64,000 nt of DNA from Natrinema salsiterrestre (GTDB lineage Archaea; Halobacteriota; Halobacteria; Halobacteriales; Natrialbaceae): positions 162,846 through 226,845 of the forward strand of contig NZ_JAMQOT010000007.1 in assembly GCF_029502005.1 (NCBI RefSeq), in the 5' to 3' direction. Shown piece by piece: positions 25,395 to 34,113 of this stretch. A program made the position numbers and the translations under genes. The stretch's first letter is position 1, and each line of letters starts with the position of its first letter. Below the pieces are notes generated by a model that was not told the origin of the DNA, ran no database searches, and saw only the letters and a list, made by a program, of their open reading frames with translations.

Positions 25395-26189
25395 ATGATC
25401 GACCTTCGGTTTTCGGAGGCGGAACTCGAGCAGCGGCGCGAACACATCACGGACTTCATTCGCGAGCAGGTTGACGCGGCGGGGGCAGACGGTGCCGTCC
25501 TCGGGCTCTCGGGCGGGATCGACAGCACGCTGACCGGCACGCTCGCCGTCGAGGCGCTCGGCGCGGAGAACGTCCACGGGCTCGTCCTGCCGGCGACCGT
25601 CAGCAGCGACGAGAACATGAGCGACGCCGAACGGGTCGCCGTGGACCTCGAGATCACGTACGACGTGATCGAGATCGAACCGATCGTCGACTCGCTGCTG
25701 GCGGCCTATCCCGAGGCCGAAGGCGACCGCGAGGCGGTCGGGAACGCGCGGGCTCGCGTCCGAGGGGCCGTGAACTATCTCGTCGCCAACCACGAGAGCC
25801 GACTCGTGCTGGGGACGGGCAACCGCAGCGAGGCCGCCGTGGGCTACTTCACCAAGTACGGCGACGGGGCCGTGGACTGCCATCCGATCGGGAACCTCTA
25901 CAAGGGACAGGTCCGCCAGCTCGCCCGTCACGTCGGCGTTCCCGAGGAACTGGCGGCCAAGACCGCGACCGCGGAGCTGTGGGCCAACCAGACCGACGAG
26001 ACGGAACTGGGACTCAGCTACGAGACGCTCGACTCGATCCTCGCGACCCACATCGACGGGCCGCTCCCGGTCGCCGCGACCTGTCGACTCCTCGAGGTGG
26101 ACGAAGAAACTGTCGAGCGGGTTCGCGGGATGTACGAGGGCAGCGAACACAAACGGAACGCCCCGCCGGCACCGGAGCCCCTCGAGTAA
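25395..26189 (+). CDS. nadE: NAD+ synthase (ammonia-dependent type)
   Basis: Converts nicotinate adenine dinucleotide to NAD, the last step shared by de novo and salvage routes. 264 aa with the ATP-pyrophosphatase P-loop VLGLSGGIDSTLTG near residue 40, LVLGTGNRSEAAVGYFTKYG near 140 and DCHPIGNLYKGQVRQLARHV near 165. No glutaminase domain is fused, so ammonia is the likely nitrogen donor. ATG 25395 follows a GC-rich inverted repeat. Convergent with the GNAT gene. Confidence 0.95.
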   Translation: MIDLRFSEAELEQRREHITDFIREQVDAAGADGAVLGLSGGIDSTLTGTLAVEALGAENVHGLVLPATVSSDENMSDAERVAVDLEITYDVIEIEPIVDSLLAAYPEAEGDREAVGNARARVRGAVNYLVANHESRLVLGTGNRSEAAVGYFTKYGDGAVDCHPIGNLYKGQVRQLARHVGVPEELAAKTATAELWANQTDETELGLSYETLDSILATHIDGPLPVAATCRLLEVDEETVERVRGMYEGSEHKRNAPPAPEPLE

Positions 26190-26204
26190 CTGGCTCTCCT
26201 CGCG

Positions 26205-26744
26205 TCACTCGGCCCGTTCTCGCCACTCGTCCTCGAGCAGGCCGTACCAGTAGACGTCCCAGTGCTCGCCGTCGACGAACTCTCCATCGCGATGGACGCC
26301 CTCTCGCGTGAACCCGACTCCCTCGAGAAGCCGCTGTGACGGCTCGTTGAACTCGAACACGTGGGCGGAGAGCCGATGGAGACCGAGCTGGTCGAAGGCG
26401 TACCGGACGACGCGTCCCGTCGCTTCGGTGCCGTACCCCTGATCGTGGTGGTCGGGTGCGATCCAGTACCCGATCTCGGCGGTCCGGGCCTCCCAGTCGA
26501 AGTCGAAGAGGCCGATCGTTCCGATCGGCGTCGAATCGGCGACGAGCAGCAGATCGACGGTGTCGTCGCCACAGACCACGTTCTCGAAGAAGTCGCGTTC
26601 CTGCTCACCGTTGAGGGGTCTGGATCGTCCGATCGCCCGCCAGATCGTCGGATCGTTGACCTGCGCTCGCAGGAACTCGAGGTCCTCCTCCTCGATCGGT
26701 CGGAGCGCGACGCGGTCGGCGTCCAGAAACACTGGGCCGGGCAT
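26205..26744 (-). CDS. GNAT family N-acetyltransferase (RimJ/RimL-like)
   Basis: A 179-aa acetyl-CoA-dependent acyltransferase. Typical parts are the N-terminal PGPVFLDADRVALRPIEEED, the acetyl-CoA loop region YWIAPDHHDQGYGTEATGRV near residue 95, and the C-terminal FEFNEPSQRLLEGVGFTREG. The architecture resembles RimJ/RimL protein N-terminal acetyltransferases and their small-molecule relatives; the substrate cannot be assigned. It starts at CAT 26742-26744 and ends 16 bp from the convergent nadE. Confidence 0.9.
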   Translation of the reverse strand: MPGPVFLDADRVALRPIEEEDLEFLRAQVNDPTIWRAIGRSRPLNGEQERDFFENVVCGDDTVDLLLVADSTPIGTIGLFDFDWEARTAEIGYWIAPDHHDQGYGTEATGRVVRYAFDQLGLHRLSAHVFEFNEPSQRLLEGVGFTREGVHRDGEFVDGEHWDVYWYGLLEDEWRERAE

Positions 26745-26817
26745 ATCCTCCCGTAGCTGTCACGCGATAAATCACTTTTCAAAAACCATTCCGGAACGGG
26801 TACTCGAGCGACGTCGC

Positions 26818-27522
26818 CTACTCGAGCAGCGCCTCGATATCGTCGGCGTGGGCGGCGACGAGGTCGGCGAACGCGTCCGCCTCGCGTCGCTCCTGCGTGG
26901 CGCGTTCGCTATCGTCTCGAATCCGCCGTTTCAGGGCCGCGAGTGCGTCCTCGGCGTTCCCAGCGATCTCCTCGGCGACGGACCGCGGATCGTCCTCGAT
27001 TCGCGAAATCAGGCCCATCCGGAGCGCCTCCTCGGCGTCGATCGACCGGCCCGAGAGCGCGAACTCGAGGGCGTCGCCCTCGCCCAGCACGCGCGGCAGT
27101 CGGACGGTGCCGCCCCAGGCACCGAACAGGCCGAAGCTGACCCCCGGTTCGCCGTAGGTCGACTCCGGAGTCCCGACCCTGACGTCACAGGCCAGCGCCA
27201 GCTCGAGGCCGCCACCGCGTGCGGGACCGTCGATCCCCGCCACGACGACCGCCGGCGAGTCTTCGATGGTCCGGGCCACGCGTTGCCCCAGACGCGCGAA
27301 CTCGGCCGCGCGGTCCCGATCGCCCTCGAGCGCCGCGACCTCGTTCAGATCCGCTCCCGCGGAGAACGCCGGGCCGCGTCCGCGGAGGTAGATCACGGGT
27401 TCTGCGGCCTCGTCGATCGCCCCCTCGAGCGTCTTCAGGCCGTCGACAGTCAATGCGTTGCGCGCCTCGGGGCGGTCGATCGTCACGGTGCGAATCGGTC
27501 CGTCTGCGGCGACATCGATCAT
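26818..27522 (-). CDS. Enoyl-CoA hydratase/isomerase family protein
   Basis: A 234-aa crotonase-fold protein. The oxyanion-hole segments are GRGPAFSAGADLNEVAAL (near residue 50) and GIDGPARGGGLELALACDV (near 100); the YGEPGVSFGLFGAWGGTVRL segment carries the position of a catalytic glutamate. Slightly shorter than the usual 255-260 aa. Probably acts on an acyl-CoA in fatty-acid or amino-acid breakdown; specificity is unknown. Divergent from the unknown gene at 27583. Confidence 0.9.
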   Translation of the reverse strand: MIDVAADGPIRTVTIDRPEARNALTVDGLKTLEGAIDEAAEPVIYLRGRGPAFSAGADLNEVAALEGDRDRAAEFARLGQRVARTIEDSPAVVVAGIDGPARGGGLELALACDVRVGTPESTYGEPGVSFGLFGAWGGTVRLPRVLGEGDALEFALSGRSIDAEEALRMGLISRIEDDPRSVAEEIAGNAEDALAALKRRIRDDSERATQERREADAFADLVAAHADDIEALLE

Positions 27523-27582
27523 GTCAGCAGTCGATCGGGCGTTTCCAAAGGTCTTTGGCTCCCCCGTCGTAACCCCCCGCTA

Positions 27583-28416
27583 ATGGAGAATGCCGACAGC
27601 TGTCGGCGTGCCGCCGCCGAGGCAGTCGCGGACGTCGAACCGTCACAGCTACACGACTACATCGAAGCGACCCTCGAGCGCGCATCGATGGTCCCCGGCA
27701 CGCTCACACTCGAGAGCGCCGCGATGATGGCTGCTGAGGGCCGGGTCTCCGAGGACGACCGATACGCCGACAGCGAGTCAGGGACCGAGGGGGGACAGGA
27801 GCCGGTGGACGATGAGACCCGCGACCACGAACTGGACGGCGTCGTCACCCACGCGGCCGGCGTCCAACTCATCTACGAGGGGCTGCGGTTGACCCGATCG
27901 CTCTCCCACGAGGAGCCCTGGACGGCGAGCGACGCCGACGCCGGCGACGGTGATCTCGCGATCCTCGCCGCCGACATCCTCGTCGCCCGCGGGTTCTACC
28001 TGCTGGCTCGCACCGACGCCGCCGGCAAGGCGGTCCGAACCGTCCAGTCGTTCGGGCGAGATCAGACCCGCCGCACCGAACTCGCCGCCGGCGATCGCGA
28101 CCTCGAGACGCCCTCGTCAGATCGGGATGCCGACACCGAGACCGCGGCGGGGGTCGACACCGACGGCACCGATCCGGCATCGATCGACGCCAACCTCGAA
28201 CGCGACGTGCTCGAACTCGCCGTTCTCACCGGCGCCGTCGCCGTCGGCACGACCCCGTCGCCGCGCCTGCTCGCCATCGCGGAGCGACTCGCCGACGCCG
28301 TCAGCACGTCGTTTCCCCCGGCCGAAGAGTACCTCGACGATCTCGAGCCCTCGATCCGGGAGCAGTCCCTCGAGGACCACGTGACCGATCGGGCGACCTC
28401 GGCGACGGATCCGTGA
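27583..28416 (+). CDS. Conserved haloarchaeal protein, unknown (DUF7114-like)
   Basis: A 277-aa predominantly helical soluble protein starting at ATG 27583. It begins MENADSCRRAAAEAVADVEP and has two helical halves (VVTHAAGVQLIYEGLRLTR, AILAADILVARGFYLLARTD; LERDVLELAVLTGAVAVGT) separated by acidic linkers at about 55-85 and 170-205. I think it corresponds to a haloarchaeal DUF family, possibly DUF7114, but cannot verify. The helix pattern LLARTDAAGKAVRTVQSFGRDQTRR is faintly reminiscent of polyprenyl synthase-fold helices without the DDxxD motifs. tRNA-Thr follows. Confidence 0.7.
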   Translation: MENADSCRRAAAEAVADVEPSQLHDYIEATLERASMVPGTLTLESAAMMAAEGRVSEDDRYADSESGTEGGQEPVDDETRDHELDGVVTHAAGVQLIYEGLRLTRSLSHEEPWTASDADAGDGDLAILAADILVARGFYLLARTDAAGKAVRTVQSFGRDQTRRTELAAGDRDLETPSSDRDADTETAAGVDTDGTDPASIDANLERDVLELAVLTGAVAVGTTPSPRLLAIAERLADAVSTSFPPAEEYLDDLEPSIREQSLEDHVTDRATSATDP

Positions 28417-28514
28417 CCGCCGGACGCGACCGGGAAGGGGATTACGACAACTCGGCGCACGGCCCGTCGGAATCGAAACCCATAAAGACATCTCCGGTCA
28501 ACGAAGAAGTACGC

Positions 28515-28586
28515 GCCTGGGTAGCTTAGCGGTAAAGCGCGTCCTTGGTAAGGACGAGAGCCCGGGTTCAAATCCCGGCCTAGGCT
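28515..28586 (+). tRNA. tRNA-Thr (GGT)
   Basis: Acceptor GCCTGGG pairs with CCTAGGC (one G-T pair), discriminator T. Anticodon stem CGTCC/GGACG frames the loop TTGGTAA, anticodon GGT. T-loop TTCAAAT. 72 nt, no intron. A TATA-like CATAAAGA lies about 30 bp upstream. Confidence 0.95.
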
Positions 28587-28727
28587 CTTCCTGCGTTCCA
28601 CTTGCTGAACACGTTTTTCGTGTGTCCAGAGTAACTCTCTCTCTTCTTTCTGTCACCTCTGAGCAGGCATTCGAGTCACCCCAAGAGAGACCGCTATCGA
28701 ACGAATCCCAACTGAACGGGACAGGGT

Positions 28728-29798
28728 TCACTCGAGCCCCACTCGACACCCCGTCTCGGCCGACTCGTAGGCGGCCTCGATCGCGCGGAGGTCCGCGAGG
28801 CAGTCCTCGCCGTCGGGTTCGGGATCCGTGCCCGTCAGCACGCAGTGACCGAAGTAGTCGAACTCCTCGCAGACCTCGTCGACCGTCGGGCCGGTGTACT
28901 CCATCCGGATGTCGCCGCTCTCGACGACCATCTCCTGGGGGACGACGCCGCCGAAGGGTGACTCGATGTGGACCTTTCCCTCCGTACCGACCAGCTCGAG
29001 CTGGCTGCTGGCGTGGGCGTCGAAACTCGCCGTACAGGAGGCGGTCGTCCCGGTCTCGTACTCGATCTGGAAGGCGACGTGTTCGTCGACGTTCGCGAAC
29101 GGGCCGCCGCTCGAGTAGGTGGTGGCGTAGACGCCCGTCGGCTCGCAGTCGAGGAGGAAGCGAATCGTATTGAGCGGATAGACACCGAGATCGACCAGCG
29201 CGCCGCCGCCGGCGAGGTCGGGATCGAGCCGCCACGTGTCGGCGCTCGCGGTTTCGAGCAGCGGATGCGAGAAGCCGCCGTGGACCTGCACGACGTCGCC
29301 GATCACGCCCTCGCGGACGAGTTCCCGCGTGCGCCGGACCGTCGGCTCGGTCTGGAGCCGATAGGCGGTCATCAGGGTCACGCCGGCGTCGGTGCAGGCC
29401 TCGACGATCTCTCGAGCGCGATCGAGGGTCGTCTCGAGGGGCTTTTCGCAGATGACGTGCTTTCCGAAGTCGGCCGCCGCGGTCGCGTACTGGCCGTGGA
29501 ACGCGTTCGGCGTCGCGACGTAGATCCCGTCGTAGGCGTCCGTCCGTGCGCCCGCGAGGAACGCGTCGTAATCGATGACGTGTGAGACGTCGTACTCCTC
29601 GGCGATGTCGGTCGCGCGATCGGGGGAGCTCGTGACCAGCACCGTCGTCTCGCAGTAGCTCCCGGTGTGGATCGCGGGCAGTGCGCGCTGTCGTGCGAAC
29701 CCGCCGATCCCGACGATCGCGAGTCGGACCGTTCCCGTGGCCGATTCGCGCTCCCAGTCGCGTCGCGTGAAGTTCGCGAAGGCGTCTTCGAGTGCCAT
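28728..29798 (-). CDS. xacA: Gfo/Idh/MocA-family oxidoreductase, likely D-xylose 1-dehydrogenase (NADP+)
   Basis: A 356-aa NAD(P)-dependent dehydrogenase starting at MALEDAFANFTRRDWE. Rossmann motif AIVGIGGFARQRALPAI near residue 27; ICEKPLETTLDRAREIVEAC with the EKP catalytic lysine near 110; and LDPDLAGGGALVDLGVYPLN with the G-G-A-L-x-D-x-G-x-Y motif near 185. The N-terminal FTRRDWE and overall layout closely match the haloarchaeal D-xylose dehydrogenase (Gfo6/XacA), which starts oxidative pentose breakdown. No other xac gene is adjacent, so the sugar is inferred. Divergent from nadA. Confidence 0.82.
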   Translation of the reverse strand: MALEDAFANFTRRDWERESATGTVRLAIVGIGGFARQRALPAIHTGSYCETTVLVTSSPDRATDIAEEYDVSHVIDYDAFLAGARTDAYDGIYVATPNAFHGQYATAAADFGKHVICEKPLETTLDRAREIVEACTDAGVTLMTAYRLQTEPTVRRTRELVREGVIGDVVQVHGGFSHPLLETASADTWRLDPDLAGGGALVDLGVYPLNTIRFLLDCEPTGVYATTYSSGGPFANVDEHVAFQIEYETGTTASCTASFDAHASSQLELVGTEGKVHIESPFGGVVPQEMVVESGDIRMEYTGPTVDEVCEEFDYFGHCVLTGTDPEPDGEDCLADLRAIEAAYESAETGCRVGLE

Positions 29799-30003
29799 GG
29801 TAATCCTACGACGTGCAGCGAAAAGGGGGCCACTGAACGGATTCCTGACTGTCAGTGGTCCAAACCGATTACCTCGACTGAACAACCGATGATCGGTTTT
29901 CGATCGTTGTATAGGCCGGTGGTATTCCCCCGGTATCGCTTTTCGAAGGAAAAAGTTATTCAATACTCGGCACTGATGTGCAATCATCCACAGGTGACGT
30001 AAG

Positions 30004-31137
30004 ATGGTCAAAATGGAAACGGCGGAGCTGGACACCGACCTGAGTCTGTTCAAATACGACACCCTCGAGCAACTCCCGTCCCGATATCGGGACCTCGAGG
30101 AAGAGGAACGAACGGACCGCATCGAGGCTGCGCTCGAGGAACTCGGCGACGACGTCGTCATTCTGGGCCACAACTACCAGCGACGCGAGATCGTCGAACA
30201 CGCGGATTTCATCGGGGACTCCTATCAGCTCTCGACGGAGGCGGCCGAGGCCGACGCGGAGTACGTGATCTTCGGCGGCGTGACGTTCATGGCCGAGAGC
30301 GCGGACATCATCACGGACGACGACCAATCTGTGATTCTCCCGAGCATGGAGGCATCGTGTCCGATGGCCGGAATGGCCGAGGCGCTCCAGGTCGACAGCG
30401 CGTGGGCAGAGATCACGGCGGCCGCGCCCGACGACGAGATCATCCCGATCACCTACATGAACTCCTACGCCGACCTGAAGGCCTTCTGTGCCAGTCAGGG
30501 CGGGCTCGTCTGTACCTCTTCGAACGCCCACGAGGCGTTCGAGTACGCCTTCGAGAAGGGCGACAAGGTCCTCTTCCTTCCCGACAAACACCTCGGGGAG
30601 AACACGGCTCACCGGCTCGATATGGAAGACGAGATCGCCGAGTGGGACCCCTGGGATCCCGAGGGGAAAGACGCCGACGAGGTCGCCGAGAGCGACATCA
30701 TCCTCTGGGACGGCTACTGCCAGGTCCACGAGCGATTCCGCGAAGAGCACATCGAGGAGATCCGGGCGGACAACCCGGACGCCAACGTTATCGTCCACCC
30801 GGAGTGTCGCCGCGAGGTCGTCGAAGCGGCGGACGTGGCCGGCTCGACGGCGACGATCTGCGAAACGGTCGCAAACGCCGACCCCGGCGAAACGTGGGCC
30901 ATCGGTACCGAGATCCACCTCACGAATCACCTCCAGCGCTGGCACCCCGAAGTCGACGTCGTCCCCCTCTGTGGGGACGCCTGCATGGACTGCAACGCCA
31001 TGCGCCAGATCGACCCCAACTACCTCGCCTGGGTGCTCGAGGAGCTCGCCGAGGGCCGCGAACACAACGTGATCGAGGTCGCCCCCGAGGAGAAGGAACT
31101 CGCGGGCGTCGCGCTCGATCGGATGCTCGAGATCTGA
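30004..31137 (+). CDS. nadA: Quinolinate synthase
   Basis: Condenses iminoaspartate with dihydroxyacetone phosphate to quinolinate using a [4Fe-4S] cluster. 377 aa. Landmarks: VVILGHNYQRREIVEHADFI near residue 55, FGGVTFMAESADI, the cysteine in MEASCPMAGMAEAL, ANVIVHPECRREVVEAADV, and the C-terminal CGDACMDCNAM. Start ATG 30004 is preceded by a TATA-like AAGTTATTC at about 29955. The nadB ATG follows one base after the stop, so nadA-nadB form an operon. Confidence 0.96.
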   Translation: MVKMETAELDTDLSLFKYDTLEQLPSRYRDLEEEERTDRIEAALEELGDDVVILGHNYQRREIVEHADFIGDSYQLSTEAAEADAEYVIFGGVTFMAESADIITDDDQSVILPSMEASCPMAGMAEALQVDSAWAEITAAAPDDEIIPITYMNSYADLKAFCASQGGLVCTSSNAHEAFEYAFEKGDKVLFLPDKHLGENTAHRLDMEDEIAEWDPWDPEGKDADEVAESDIILWDGYCQVHERFREEHIEEIRADNPDANVIVHPECRREVVEAADVAGSTATICETVANADPGETWAIGTEIHLTNHLQRWHPEVDVVPLCGDACMDCNAMRQIDPNYLAWVLEELAEGREHNVIEVAPEEKELAGVALDRMLEI

Positions 31138-31138
31138 G

Positions 31139-32674
31139 ATGACCGACACCGACACCAGCACGGCGACGACGACCGACGGCGAGACGGCGGACGTCCTCGT
31201 CGTCGGCAGCGGCATCGCGGGCTGTGCGGCCGCGCTCGCGGCCGCCAGAGACGGCGCGGAGGTCCTCCTGCTGACGAAAGCGACGAAGCCCGCCGACGCC
31301 AGCACCGACTGGGCGCAGGGCGGCATCTCGACGACGCGCGGGAACCCGGCGTCGCTCAAGGAAGATATCGTCGATGCCAGCGACGGCACGGCCGATCCGG
31401 CCGCCGTCGACGCGCTCGTCGAGAACGCCGACGACGCCGTCGAGGACGTGCTCGTCGACACGCTCGAGGTCGGGTTCGACGAAGCCGACGGCGGAGACTT
31501 CGACTACACGCGCGAGGCCGCCCACTCGGAGTACCGCATCCTCCACGTCGACGCCGCGACGGGGACGCACATCCTGCGGCCGTTCCTCAACTACATCGAC
31601 AACCACGAGCGCATTGAGGTCCGGCAGGATACGGCCGCCCTCGAGCTGATCACCGCCGAGGGGCGCGTCCACGGCGTCGTCAGCGACGAGGGCCCCGGGG
31701 GGCACCCGATCTTTGCGGGTGCCACGGTCCTCGCGACCGGCGGGATCGGCGCGCTCTACGGTCGCTCCACTAATCCCGCCGATGCGACCGGTGACGGGAT
31801 CGCCATGGCCGCGCTCGCGGGTGCGGACGTCGAGGACATGGAGTTCGTTCAGTTCCACCCGACGGCCTATGCAGGCGACGATCCGTTCCTGCTTTCCGAA
31901 GCGCTGCGCGGCGAGGGCGCAGTACTGCGCAACGGTGACGGCGAACAGTTCATGGACGACTACCACCCGCAGGGCGATCTCGCGCCGCGAGACGTCGTCG
32001 CCCGCGCGGTCGAGACAGAACGCGAGGAGACCGGCGAGGTCGTGCTCGACGTGAGTCCCCTCGAGTTCGAGTCCGAGTACCCCGCCATCGCGGAGAAGTG
32101 TCGCGATCGCGGTATCGAGGGCGACGAGATCCCGGTCGCCCCCTGCGAGCACTTCCTCTGTGGCGGGATCGACGTCGACGAGCGCGGCCGCACCTCGCTC
32201 GATCGGCTCTACGCCGTCGGGGAGTGCGCCCGCACCGGCGTCCACGGCGCGAACCGACTGGCCAGTACCAGCCTGCTCGAGGGACTCGTCTGGGGTCTGC
32301 AGGCCGGCGACGACGCGACCGGTTTCGACCCGGAACCCGTCGAGGCGCCCGAACTTCGGAATCGAGATCCCGATCTCCCCGAGCGCTTCGCCGCGGAGAA
32401 GTTTACCCGTCTCACGCAGACGATGGACGAGTATCTGGGCCTCGAGCGCGACCCCGACGAGATCGCCCGCGCGAGTTCGGTCCTCCGGCGGCTCAAGGGC
32501 GAGGTCGACGCCTACATCCGCACGCGGACGGCGCGGGACCTCTACGAACTGCGGAATGCCAGCGTCGTCGCGCTGTTGATCGCCCGCGCGGCGAGCGAGA
32601 ACACCGAGTCGACGGGGTGTCACTACGTTCTCGAGGCTGAGACTGCCGGCGGTGTTGATCGGACGTCGTTCTAA
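31139..32674 (+). CDS. nadB: L-aspartate oxidase
   Basis: FAD enzyme producing iminoaspartate for NadA. 511 aa. FAD-binding N-terminus DVLVVGSGIAGCAAALAAA near residue 20; STDWAQGGIST near 60; catalytic-region VEDMEFVQFHPTAY near 240; CEHFLCGGIDVDERGRTSL near 340; GECARTGVHGANRLASTSLL near 365; a short helical C-terminal domain. Length and order are standard for NadB. Stop-to-start spacing of one base from nadA shows co-transcription. nadC normally follows closely, but here it is 1.4 kb away. Confidence 0.96.
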   Translation: MTDTDTSTATTTDGETADVLVVGSGIAGCAAALAAARDGAEVLLLTKATKPADASTDWAQGGISTTRGNPASLKEDIVDASDGTADPAAVDALVENADDAVEDVLVDTLEVGFDEADGGDFDYTREAAHSEYRILHVDAATGTHILRPFLNYIDNHERIEVRQDTAALELITAEGRVHGVVSDEGPGGHPIFAGATVLATGGIGALYGRSTNPADATGDGIAMAALAGADVEDMEFVQFHPTAYAGDDPFLLSEALRGEGAVLRNGDGEQFMDDYHPQGDLAPRDVVARAVETEREETGEVVLDVSPLEFESEYPAIAEKCRDRGIEGDEIPVAPCEHFLCGGIDVDERGRTSLDRLYAVGECARTGVHGANRLASTSLLEGLVWGLQAGDDATGFDPEPVEAPELRNRDPDLPERFAAEKFTRLTQTMDEYLGLERDPDEIARASSVLRRLKGEVDAYIRTRTARDLYELRNASVVALLIARAASENTESTGCHYVLEAETAGGVDRTSF

Positions 32675-32925
32675 TTCGTTACGCCGTGACTCCGATCGTC
32701 GTATCTGCGCTGCTGATCGAGTCGGTTTCTGTGACACTACATGATGTATTAGAAATACCTCACTTGCCTATCATGAACTGACGTGACACATCCGATAGCA
32801 ATAGCAGTTAATTATGTCTATTTCTTTCTGAATATGTGGTCAAATTTTATAAAAAGTTATACTATAGTTATCTTGTTACTAAATTGTCACGCACTTTTAT
32901 CATAAAGAACTGTTAATTGACTTAT
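32675..32925. other. AT-rich intergenic segment after nadB with TATA box
   Basis: No gene. From about 32740 the base composition falls sharply (runs such as CAAATTTTATAAAAAGTTAT), contrasting with nadB. CTTTTATC at about 32893-32900 is ~30 bp before ATG 32926 and is a good TATA box for the following small membrane-protein gene. The composition jump marks the left border of a putative insertion. Confidence 0.55.
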
Positions 32926-33288
32926 ATGGTGGCCTGGACGGTCATACTGACAGGCGTTCTATTTTTCTCACTCATATCTGCTGGTGTATTCCTTATCGTA
33001 TACCGCATATCAAACGAAGCAGCTGGGACGCTAACTAGGCGAACTTTCCGGATTGGTTTTCCTCTCGGAAGCATGATCCTCTCCGGCAGTTTAGGACTAA
33101 TTCTCTATACGTCCAGCCGACTGTTCGAACCGATAGTGGTATTCGGTATTCCAGTCGCACTTCGGCTCGTTTTCGATATTAGCCTCTGGGTGACATTGCT
33201 GGCACTTCTCGGCGAAATCGGCCTGATATTCTGGCTCCTATTCACACCCCAACAACCCGTCAATCGACCGTTCACTAACTCCGACTAA
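32926..33288 (+). CDS. Small membrane protein of the nadB-nadC insert, unknown
   Basis: A 120-aa protein starting at ATG 32926 (MVAWTVILTG), 30 bp after a TATA box. Four probable membrane helices: TVILTGVLFFSLISAGVFLI, FPLGSMILSGSLGLILYTSS, PIVVFGIPVALRLVF and VTLLALLGEIGLIFWLLF, with a basic loop (TRRTFRIG). Base and codon use is AT-richer than neighbours and the protein is not acidic. Two bases separate it from the next gene. No family recognised. Confidence 0.65.
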   Translation: MVAWTVILTGVLFFSLISAGVFLIVYRISNEAAGTLTRRTFRIGFPLGSMILSGSLGLILYTSSRLFEPIVVFGIPVALRLVFDISLWVTLLALLGEIGLIFWLLFTPQQPVNRPFTNSD

Positions 33289-33290
33289 TC

Positions 33291-33533
33291 GTGAGTATAC
33301 CACTGCACCCGACAGTCAAGCGAGGATTAGAACTAATCGCCGTCGGAAGCCTTGCCGTTGGATTTCTGGGACTTCTCTCTCTTCCCGGCCTTCACATTTC
33401 GACCGAATACTCGCTTATTCGAGTACTCGGTTATGATGGACCCATCCGTTTAGTTCGAGTTGTGACCCTATCCGCGTGGGTTCTGTCGTTTAGTCTCGTT
33501 CATTTTTTGAAATGGGCTGGTGGTGATGCGTAA
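33291..33533 (+). CDS. Small membrane protein, paralogue A of a tandem pair
   Basis: An 80-aa protein from GTG 33291, two bases after the previous stop. Two or three membrane helices (LIAVGSLAVGFLGLLSLPG, VVTLSAWVLSFSLVHFLKW) and the central motif EYSLIRVLGYDGP. It is clearly related to the protein at 33586-33828: VKRGLEL.. matches IKYGLEC.., and RVLGYDG matches GILGYDG, with the same spacing and length. Unknown function; likely co-transcribed in this low-GC cassette. Confidence 0.6.
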   Translation: MSIPLHPTVKRGLELIAVGSLAVGFLGLLSLPGLHISTEYSLIRVLGYDGPIRLVRVVTLSAWVLSFSLVHFLKWAGGDA

Positions 33534-33585
33534 TGCAATCAGTCTCTTGTTGTCGAACAATTCACTCGAGAGGATACCGAACGAT

Positions 33586-33828
33586 ATGAGTAGTAAGTCG
33601 CCGATCAAATACGGCCTCGAGTGTCTCTCCGTCGTCAGCGTCGTAATCGGGTTCGGAGGGCTTCTCGTTCTCCCGTCTGTGAGCATCCCGTTTGAGCACT
33701 CGATACTCGGAATACTGGGATACGATGGGTCGACGACGCTGCCCTATCTCATCACGCTGGGTGCTTGGATACTGGCAATCATAACGCACATCCTCATCCG
33801 ACGGCTGGAGGGACGCGATGAACGCTGA
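33586..33828 (+). CDS. Small membrane protein, paralogue B of a tandem pair
   Basis: An 80-aa protein from ATG 33586 (MSSKSPIKYGLECLS). The same two-to-three-helix layout as paralogue A (SVVSVVIGFGGLLVLPSV, YLITLGAWILAIITHILIRR) with the shared EHSILGILGYDG motif. The pair arose by tandem duplication and has diverged considerably. An upstream in-frame ATG at 33520 would overlap paralogue A and is not needed. GC content rises towards normal at its 3' end. Confidence 0.6.
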   Translation: MSSKSPIKYGLECLSVVSVVIGFGGLLVLPSVSIPFEHSILGILGYDGSTTLPYLITLGAWILAIITHILIRRLEGRDER

Positions 33829-34113
33829 CCGGACCGATCACTACCGGTCTCGAGCACGATCTCGGAGAGATCGACCAGACGAACGACGTCTTCCGCTGGA
33901 TGAACCACGCTCGAGCGCGCTCTCAAAACACTGAGTCGCCTACTGACACCCTCCAGCGATGCGACCCATCGGTCACGAATCGCTTCTCTCTCCGTGGATC
34001 GGCAACAGCCGCGTCGGGGGTCGTGTTCAGAGACAGTCGATCCCTGACCCGTCCGGCCCCGAGTGAGAGTCAAAAACGGGCCGTTTATCGAACCCTCGGC
34101 TCCAAAGGAGAAC

